A DNA stretch of 64,000 nucleotides from Paragonimus westermani. Taxonomy: Eukaryota; Platyhelminthes; Trematoda; Plagiorchiida; Troglotrematidae. Below are positions 55,466 to 64,000 of the stretch, one piece after another. The stretch's first letter is position 1; each line of letters starts with the position of its first letter. The position numbers were made by a program, and so were the translations under genes. The notes beneath the pieces were generated by a model, which saw only the letters and a program-made list of their open reading frames with translations, did not search any database and was not told where the DNA came from. The stretch spans positions 13,607 to 77,606 of the forward strand of contig QNGE01003304.1 in the NCBI GenBank assembly GCA_008508345.1, written 5' to 3'.

Positions 55466-57928
55466 CACTGGGCAGAAAACTGGTTTGCGGTTAGGAAAAA
55501 TCATTTTTTTTGGATTAAGTCGTTCCTTGGCTAGGATTGTTCAAGTTAAACATTCACTGATCGACACCAAGCAACTATTCTATGTTCCGTGAAAATCTGC
55601 GACATTTTAATTCGATGTTGATAGCCTTCAATGGAGTGTACTTAAAGATTTATCTCACAGCCGAACGTAACACTTTAATACTGACTATACTATTGCTTCG
55701 ACACTCTACATGATAATTTTGATTGCCAAGGTTTATTTAGTTTTAAGTTCAACCAATGTTCTTGTCAACCCTTTTCATAATGTCGTCTTCGACTACTGAT
55801 CCCAGTTTTCATCATTTTCAAAGGGGATGATTGACATTTTTCTGTTTTTTTTTATTGAGTTGGTACTGAATTCACTGATCAGGCCTTTGAAAGTTTCAGT
55901 TAATCTTGCTCCGTATATTAATTATTGTGTTCACTTCGTCCGGTGGAAGCGGTTCACACAGTCTGACCTTGAAAATATGATCAATTAACAGAGGTAAAAA
56001 GTCACATATAAAGTGAAAAGAAGAACTAGCTGCAGGTTGTAACAAATAATAGGACCTCATGACAAACAGAGAACTTACACATTCGATAAAAGATTGAGCT
56101 TCCGCCTGCATCGGACGTCATGTAACTTCTGTAACCTTGAGACATTTCGATGCACATATCACGGATACGACTGCATTGAAGATCAGGAGAAATGATGAGG
56201 CAATATAAACCTAGTTTTTTTTGTAGAATTGATCACACCGTAATTTGGAGTTGTATATTGCCAATATTATTCAATCTGCTTTAGAAAACTTGTTTGCGCA
56301 TTTCAGAAAATACTTACGTTTATTAGTAAACGATGTTTAGTCTTTGTTAAGAAGCAGCTGAAAAGACGGTCTATGTTCTCCATGGACTATGTTATCAGAA
56401 ACTCTTTGTCGCGCAATATAAACAAACAATAAAGGGTATATACAATCACTCACCTGGAATACACATTTTCGTATCAGTAAACACAAATGTAGTGATCGTT
56501 AATAGAAACAGAGTCTTTGATAACTATTTGGTTGTATTATTTTTAATGGCAATACTCAACCAATGACTATAAAGTAATATATTTTCGCAGTCTAACGCGA
56601 GTAACGTCAGTGTTTACAATCATAACTGTTGTCCACTGTTACTGTAGATAAGCCAAAATTTGACTGATTTGATATGAACAACACCGGCATTTGCGTACAG
56701 GCTCCGTACGTGTATAGACATTTTGACCACTTCCATCAAAATGAAGCTATGCAATCAAGCTGCGCCCTCTATAAAGCCCTTCAGTGGCACATATCTATAC
56801 ATTGACCATGAACTGAATTTCGATCCATGTCAACTCTACGAGAAGTAAATTGATTTGGCTTGTTCAGTTAGGTACAGAAGTTTCAAGTAAATATGAATGG
56901 TGTTAAATTGACTCCTAATTTATGGTGCTCCTGGCACGTGGTTCTTCATACGAGGTGGCGTATTACACATGATATCGGTTATGGAATGTCTTACGCACAA
57001 ACAATATTCACTTCAAAGTTTCTATAATTCGCGCGAATATTGACAAACGTTCTGAATATTGAGAACAGAGAAAAAATAACCTGCTACCTACATTTCTGGG
57101 CTTAGAGCAATCATCCACAACTTAGGAATAACTGACGGTCAGGTGGATATCTCAAATAAAGTTTACAGCCGGACGTGGAGGACAATAAGGAGTATGTTTT
57201 CATCCCACGGTCACCAAACATGCCTGTCAATGGTTAAAACTGTCAGATTTCCTACGATCTTTGACAATACTTTCCTTACAATCAGTCGCGTGCAATGTAG
57301 AGCATTACCGAATACTCAAAATTAAGGTTTCCAAGTCTGAATCTTGCGGAGAATAACAAAGAGACTCGCAGACCCATACATAAGGAACATATATTTAAAT
57401 TGCCAGGTAATGTAGTGAGGGTTTTAAACTGTTGTTTCCTACTTTTCACGCTCACCTCATTGTCATAAAGCACACGGTGGTTAATGGAAGTCTCGGCACA
57501 GGGGAAAAATGTCAGCCACTGCGAGGTTGGAGACAATAGGTCGTATCATTATTCTCAACTGGGGGCTTCGTAACCCACGCTGACTCTGAACGACGACGGT
57601 AATGTTTGTGGTACCTAATCAAGTGCAGTGACGCAAAAGTTGTTGTAAGCCGACTGAATTGTCGACATAGCAAAAGTGCAGTAAAAGCCACAAGGCGGGT
57701 GGCTCTTCTTCTCAACTGGACCACAGGTGCGGATTGTTAGTATTCAAAGAGAGCGATTTTAAGTTAGACTATGTTATTTCTCATTGCTGCAAGCTTGTTA
57801 TTTCGTTTTGTTTACGAAGAATTGTAATCACGCACTGCTACTGATAGACTGGAAAAGTGGTTGATTCACTCTCATTATGAGTTTTTACCCCATGATGTAA
57901 CCTTATCTCGTCTAACGTAAGAACAACA
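55466..57928. other. No recognisable feature
   Basis: AT-rich sequence with short open frames on both strands and no motif or repeat structure that I can identify. Confidence 0.35.
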
Positions 57929-58159
57929 GTGTATCATGGAAATGGTATCAGTGCGTTTCACAGTATTTCAACTTATAAGATAGCCACAAGTTTTAAGCAG
58001 GGTTCACGGCCTGGTGGTCCTCCTAGTGGAATACACTATAATCATCAAGATAAGTATTTGCGAAGATGTTCACATCTACAACCAGTTTGTGGTAAAAGCA
58101 AATTTACTGAAACCAGATCTTCAGCTGCATTAGATACTCATACAAGAAGTTTACTTTAG
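57929..58159 (+). other. Candidate host exon (terminal)
   Basis: A plus-strand frame reads SFKQGSRPGGPPSGIHYN and KFTETRSSAALDTHTRSLL up to a TAG at 58,157-58,159. Its composition (Ser, Gly, Pro, Lys) is unlike the AT-driven frames around it. An acceptor-like AACAACAG lies just before the frame and a TTTTAAGCAG inside it. No homolog is recognised and no upstream exon is evident. Confidence 0.28.
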
Positions 58160-58309
58160 GCTTTAAATCCAAAATGAACGTGCTTTAACCGACGGTTTTT
58201 TGAGAATTATGGGTTAGAGTTTCCGATTACTTGAGGATTGACATACTTAGAAATAGCTTGCTTACATCTGAATGTGACTTTGTTTAGACAAGACTAAAAC
58301 CTTTTTATG

Positions 58310-58620
58310 ACAATTTCAAGCCACTTTTATTTGCTCACCATCCATTGGGCTGTGATGACTGGCGCAGGATATATCGATCGTTTTCTCCATCTCGCAATTC
58401 ACGAACGCACTGGAACACAATCAGGTTTGCTTGTTGTGAACTTGCGTTTAGAATCAGCCTGTGTTCGTGAATCAGTAGATTTAACTTCCGCAGTTCGATC
58501 CCACTGTTTTGCTGCATTCTGTCACGTGTTACCAATTCAATCAAATTCCAGGTTCCGTGGTATTGTTGACGAAACTTACAAGAGTCACGCAGGGAAACCT
58601 CTGGAAAGTGTATGAGAACA
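58310..58620. repeat. Possible dispersed repeat, both strands open
   Basis: Both strands are open over about 300 bp, unlike neighbouring DNA, with higher GC. On the plus strand AGTTCGATCCC (58,491-58,501) resembles a tRNA B box, but no A box sits at the right distance. It could be a short interspersed element or a piece of an unknown retroelement. There is no second copy in this window. Confidence 0.3.
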
Positions 58621-58644
58621 AGTAAAGATAAACGCGACTGAGGT

Positions 58645-58854
58645 TTGTCCATGTTGAAAATATTTGCAGCCAAATTTAAACCACCGGTAGCATACAGTAA
58701 ATCACACCGATCAGAACACAGGCAACAACTGGGTTCTAAAGCCCCTTCACACTTGAGAAGAGCTGATTTACTTCTAAAATATCATGACAAATTTTATAGT
58801 TACTGTGACATCATTGGCGGTCAAAAGACAATGACCGATACGTGTCAAGAATGA
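58645..58854 (+). other. Candidate host exon
   Basis: The frame after a TATTTGCAG acceptor-like site (58,662-58,670) reads KFKPPVAYSKSHRSEHRQQ, then LRRADLLLKYHDKFYSYCD, ending in a TGA at 58,852-58,854. It looks protein-like with balanced composition. I do not recognise it, and linkage to the candidate exon at 57,929 is speculative. Confidence 0.28.
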
Positions 58855-59005
58855 AAAATATAACCCGATATTGCTTTCTCTGTAAATTCATTCAGAACGA
58901 TGAGAAAAGCGGTACCAAAACAGATAACACTTCATTTGGGGAAATCTAGCGCGACGCGCTAATTACATCTCTTCCTAGGAAACTTGTAGACCAATTTGGA
59001 ATTCT

Positions 59006-59245
59006 TTGGAGGACCAAGTTGATGGTAATCAAGTTAAGAATGTACATTCCTTCATCTTGAGCAGCATTCAACTCACTCATATTTCACTCATATTTCAGTA
59101 TATCTGTATGGTTGACAAACCGATATACATTGAACTGCGTTTGGATCAGGACTGTAGACTGACATTCCGAAGAAGACATTTCACAACTTTCTATGAGGCG
59201 AATTTTCGAGAGATTCTAATCAAATGTGCTCTTTTATGCCACTGA
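59006..59245 (+). other. Candidate host exon
   Basis: After an acceptor-like CATATTTCAG (59,090-59,099) the frame reads IYIELRLDQDCRLTFRRRHF and YEANFREILIKCALLCH to a stop. The part before the acceptor has an unremarkable composition. No family recognised. Confidence 0.25.
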
Positions 59246-60642
59246 ATTCATTGCTGTCTTAAACATCTTTGGATACACTATGCGTTTGTTCCGTAAACGT
59301 AAAGTTGACGGTCATACCTTGTGGGTTTTTCTTGGCTGATTATCGACCCTGAGAACTTCCTGTACATTGCACTTTGGTGTTCAAAGCAGTCTGTGAGTTT
59401 TACTGAACTCCAGTAAGTCCGTAGGAAAGCCAACATATGGCTGTTCATAAAGTTGCCTAGTGTTACACCCACTGCTTCAGGTGAATCACAAAATATCCCA
59501 TTCATACGGCCGTTTGGTTTGAACAGTGAGGATCTTCCATTCACACTATCGATCCAGCAAATCACACTGTCATAAGTAGTTTGTTTAGTGATATGTAGTT
59601 TTACAGTGTTGAAATAACCCGACTGTCAGTCTTCCATCAAAGAGACCCAGTTTTTCTATAGAAATATAAATTCGTGGAACAACGTTTTATGCAACACATT
59701 TCAGTAGTTAAACACAGGCAAAAGGAAGAGACGTTTATATGTTAGGTTTGAAATCACTAAAAAGTAACTGCATGTCATCAGGCTGCGATGACAAAATTCA
59801 AACGAAGTTTTCGATATTGTCGTTTTTTTCTCATACACGACGAGTTGGTCGCCGGTGAGTGCGACTTTCATCAAGTGTACATATAAGTTGAGAAGATCTA
59901 CTGATTGACATTCCAGCCTAAATATCATACACAAAAATTAGTTGGCAGATAAACGAAAACACAGGGGTTTTCCTCACAATGGTGAGAAGAGAGGTAAAAA
60001 AGGGATTTGTAGACAAATTAGCACGTTCAAACTTGCTGTGAGAAACTTACCAATGGGATCTTTATCATGCCATACGGTGGACAATAAACAACGAGTAAGA
60101 GATTGTTCAAGCAAGATTATAAGTGGTGTTCAGTATGAAATATCAGAGCATATGTTTATGGGCTGGATGAAACTATTAAATGTAATGTAATTTAAAGATA
60201 ACGGCGACTGTCAAATAAGTACTCGCTTTCAGAACGAAGAAATGGATGGAAATATCACTACTGACTGAGACAGTGTCATAAAAAAATGATATCACGCCAC
60301 TGAAGTAAAATTGTGAACGATGTCATCTTCAGGTGTGGAACAATTCAATGAGATAGATCATTTTGGTGAAGAATGCTGCTATTAAGTTTGATCACACGAA
60401 CAGAAATATATTTCCACATTGATAGTAACAGAACATTCGTAAGGTTTCTGACTAGTATAACAACCAAACTTGTAGTATATTTGGATAAGCAGTCGACAGT
60501 CTATAAATGGGGGAACGTCGAAAACTATGGTCTACACTTTGGTATGCAAATATACAAGGAAACTTCGCGTTACAACATGAAAGCACACACGTATGTGCGT
60601 CCCACTGTAGCTTTTTACCAGATTATCCACTGTTCGAAATGA
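59246..60642. other. Unassigned, several short open frames
   Basis: 59,278-59,565 (-), 59,942-60,190 (+) and 60,373-60,642 (+) are open for 80-95 codons, without motifs or clear splice context. Some could be exons of the same unknown host locus. Confidence 0.25.
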
Positions 60643-63600
60643 TCTGCTAATAAGCTTGAAATGGGTTTCACAGTACACTTACGTGGCGTTCTTACAGAAA
60701 CAATATAAGTAACGAAACGACTTTTACGTCCAAATCTCTACTCACTACCGTTCGAACTGAACAGTGGTGGGGAACCGAGGTTAGAGTGCTCAACTCTCCA
60801 AAAAATACAAGCAAAAAGACAATATACAACCAATCATGATCTACAAAATTGCCCCTCAATACTTCTTCCTTTACAAAGATAGTAAGTTGATTTATTAGAC
60901 ACCTGGGAATTTTCTGTTTCTGTTTGTTTTACTTTGAGATGGTGAATTTCCTTGTATCCAATCACATATTCTCTTCCACTTATTTGAGCATACGCTCAGC
61001 CTGGTTAACTAAAAACTCGACAAATTATTCCGAGTAATTATTTTGTGGTTGGTAGGAGCAAGCTTTCAACTGCCTCGTGCATTGTAACAGGTGATTGCTA
61101 TTTTTCTAAAGCAAACGTATTGCAAAGTTCTTGCACTTTCTAGTTATCATCCAGGTTGAGGTGGCTACCTAATGAAACATACCACTTCTGGAACACATTT
61201 TGTTGTGCCGGAAAGAACAAGCGGGTGAAACTTAACATACTGTAATGTCAAATGGAATATCAGTTAATTGGACAGCAAAAATGGCATTCCAATATAATCT
61301 CGCTGAAGTACTTGCAACATAACGGGTACCCATACAGTTGTTTCTTGCGATATGTTACTGCACTGCTTTACTGACCCATCTGGATTAGGTGAGAACGAAG
61401 TTAATCACAGAATGATTGAAGTCTACCATAATTTATCGGCAGTTAAAATATTTTTCAGTAGAATTGGCGAAACTATTTGCCTAAACAAGAAATCAGGGCT
61501 ATGACTAAAAATGTGTCTAACTCACTCTGCTTTTTCAACTGATCATCTGGGACGGAAGAATGGGATGTCGAAAGCTTCAGTCCCACAGAAACAGGCTCTA
61601 ACTGTTTAAGGGTTCTTCAGGATTACTCCAAGATGGGATGTCTTACAGACCTATCCAAAACACGTTCAACGGCTGGTGGAGACACTTCTGTGCGTCAAAA
61701 CAAGACTAACACAGTTACGTACAAACGACAAACGACTATGAAAACTGGATTCATTCAGTTGATGTCAACAAACACAGCATGATGGTAAGAGTGAGGAATT
61801 TTTTGCCAGTTTGACGGTTGACGGTTGAATATAAGGGACAATTTGGCGGTGGAATTACTGTCTAACTGAAAAATTAACTCCAACTGTTTGAAAACCTTCT
61901 CGTTAACATTCAGCCCTTTGAACAGATATACGTGTATACAATTACGCTTAGCCCTAGACTCGCCACTCGTAGAAATTTTCAGAGTTCAACTAAAGACTGA
62001 TAGACTCTGTCACACTATCAACAGCTTTATGGCCTTTGATGCTTAGGCAAATGAACATCTTCATCTGATCCCAAACAATGGCGATATGCAGTCTATATTA
62101 ATCAAATTTAATGTCGGCTAAGGACGCGGATTTTGTAAGGAATTTTTACTTAGAAAGTGAACACATGAGGTATACTCTTCAGTGTCATTTTTAAAAAAAA
62201 CACGTTCGCACATAACACTAATCCCGAAAGGCCACGGTTATCAACGCAAATTCACGAACGGAACAGGTCATCTAGAGTCAGAGCACACTGTAATGTATCC
62301 GTTTGTAATTCCCCTCGGTTACTCCCATACCTGACTGACTACCGACGAATGGTGTGGCCTGCTAGTTAATCTCCACCACATTGATTATGCACACCTCAAC
62401 ATAAAGTCAACGATCAAAATGAAGAGAAGACAACAGATGCAGCCTTGGTGTGTCAATTAGATCAGCTAATTCAAGGGCCAGTTTAGCGCAAAAGCGACTT
62501 GGGTTGGTCAATGAACAACTCTGTGTCGCTACGTTCTTCTAAACACAAGGGGAATGTGACCTGTTGCGTGGAAATTGCGGTAAAACCTACTTACATTAAG
62601 GGTACAAAACAAAAGTTGTGCGTTGGTCAAACACAACAGAGATAAGTATCCTGGAGCATTTAATGGAAAGACTGTGCAATTAAAGCCAAATCATGTGCTC
62701 AACCAGAAGGTCGACAAAAGCCAACGCTATTCGTCTTTGTACAGAGGTGCACCACAGCGGTGAACCATGAACTTTCATTTGGAGTTGGGTTGTATTACTT
62801 TACAAAACTAACGAGGTATTTGCGATTTGGTTTTTGCCTTTTTGTACCACCTCCCTTGCGCGTTACCTTTAATCATGCCATCTCGAGTGGGTCACGGGGC
62901 GGTTATGAATTGAACTCTACCAGTCTCTACAAAGAGAATTTCTTAATGATTGGACGGACTTCTTTTCGAGTATAAATGGTTACCAGATTACTGCTGCTTC
63001 AACAAAGTCGAGACGGTAAGAGCATCCGGTAATCGTCCAGAAAACATGATACTCCGTAGGAATATTTCTGAACACCGAAGGTATACAAAGTACTTATTCA
63101 GCCAGACATATAATCAGTATCCAATTTCCAGTAACTTCCAAAGGTATGCACTATTTCCAGCATGAACAATTAGACCATTCAACTTCATTATTGAAAGGAA
63201 TGCTCGTTTTTGCCTGAATCTCTAAGACTTTGGGTAAGATCGTTCGGCTTTTAATACTACTGGAAGGCAACATGCAAAGATGCAGCCAATTTTTTCGGAA
63301 TCAAGATTCGTGTAAGGAACTACCAAAACTGGCCACAACCCTTGAAGCTGTTTAGTGTTTTTTCTTTAAAAAAATCTCTTGTATATTTCTTTTATTTTTG
63401 CTAACTACTTAAATGTTTGGGGTCCACCAAGTTAGCGATAAGACCTCAAGCGTAACAAATTTGCTGATTGATTCGCATCGTTGATTTGGTGTATATATAC
63501 GTCAGCATAACATCAAGGTTCCCAATATTGCTCATATCTTGCAGTTTAGTTGTTTTTTGTTAATATAAAATCAGTAGTAACTCTGCTGCACACGAGGTTT

Positions 63601-64000
63601 CCTATGAAATCAGTGGAATAATGTACAGGTTAGATGTTATCCTTCTAGTAAACTTTATTCAAATTCTACAGAGAGCATCTAGTTATTCCGATTTTGTTTA
63701 GTTAACTTAAGGACGTAGAGCGTACTTCAGCAAAGTTAGAATGAAAACTTTACAAAGAAAATTCATTCCATGCAAACCACTAATTATAAACTTTGAGAGT
63801 TTTATATGCAACACTTAAAAACAATTTCCAAGTCCATGTGTTATACAACTTTGGACGTTGACTCTATTGCCAAACGAATGTAATTAATAAGCTTATCCCA
63901 AACGTTTGAAATACGCAGTATTTTCTCCTTGGGTCGTGGAATTGTAGACAAGTGGAACCTTATATTGGGGTTCTGCTTCAAAACTGGACAGCCTGGTGCA
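60643..64000. other. 3.4 kb without recognisable genes
   Basis: AT-rich, few open frames (62,760-62,975 and 62,950-63,165 on the plus strand), no repeats or motifs seen. Probably intergenic or intronic. Confidence 0.4.

Noticed and set aside
58490..58505. B-box-like AGTTCGATCCC suggesting a tRNA-derived SINE
   Set aside because: No matching A box at the usual spacing and no second copy in the window. Kept only as a possible repeat.

Overview
This is eukaryotic DNA, most likely from a flatworm and probably a digenean trematode. The evidence is a set of degraded non-LTR endonuclease and reverse transcriptase fragments of the type common in trematodes, two decayed Ty3/Gypsy copies that look CsRn1-like, and transposon genes whose inferred introns are only 33-54 bp long. 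I identified no host gene with confidence and no recognisable rRNA or tRNA gene. The species call is inference from sequence character, not from a search.

The left two thirds (1-42,350) is a nested graveyard of mobile elements. At 1-3,113 lie three broken non-LTR (LINE) fragments. At 3,805-10,303 a two-gene DNA transposon lies between fragments of an LTR-like repeat. On the minus strand it carries a TNP2-like (EnSpm/CACTA type) transposase (6,941-8,959), followed by a DUF4806-type protein (5,358-6,871). Each gene has micro-introns and one in-frame stop. To its right is a very short LTR element with almost no interior (9,471-10,303). A second, more decayed copy of the same two genes, in the same order and orientation, lies at 11,225-13,230. 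Then come a LINE tail (13,264-13,770), two Gypsy pseudogenes (13,845-17,875 and about 20,400-22,660), and a candidate Mutator-like element (24,600-29,725) with inverted repeats of about 700 bp around a broken SWIM-type transposase. An internally deleted LINE follows at 31,648-32,850.

The centrepiece is a structurally intact, recently inserted Ty3/Gypsy retrotransposon at 37,359-42,350. It has 380/381 bp LTRs with three substitutions and one 1-bp indel between them, a 4-bp target site duplication, a primer binding site, a polypurine tract, and a single uninterrupted Gag-Pol frame with capsid-region, CCHC knuckle, protease, reverse transcriptase, RNase H, integrase and GPY/F signatures.

The right third (42,355-64,000) is AT-richer and has few recognisable elements. 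I see a diverged direct repeat pair (47.9 and 51.4 kb), a possible Penelope-like endonuclease remnant (53.2 kb), a possible LINE tail (55.3 kb) and a few short open frames at 57.9-60.6 kb that could be host exons. Most of it is intergenic or intronic as far as I can read.

The observation most worth following is the repeated pairing of a TNP2-like transposase with a DUF4806 protein. Two independently decaying copies keep gene order, orientation and at least two intron positions and phases, which argues that the DUF4806 protein is a second gene of the transposon.
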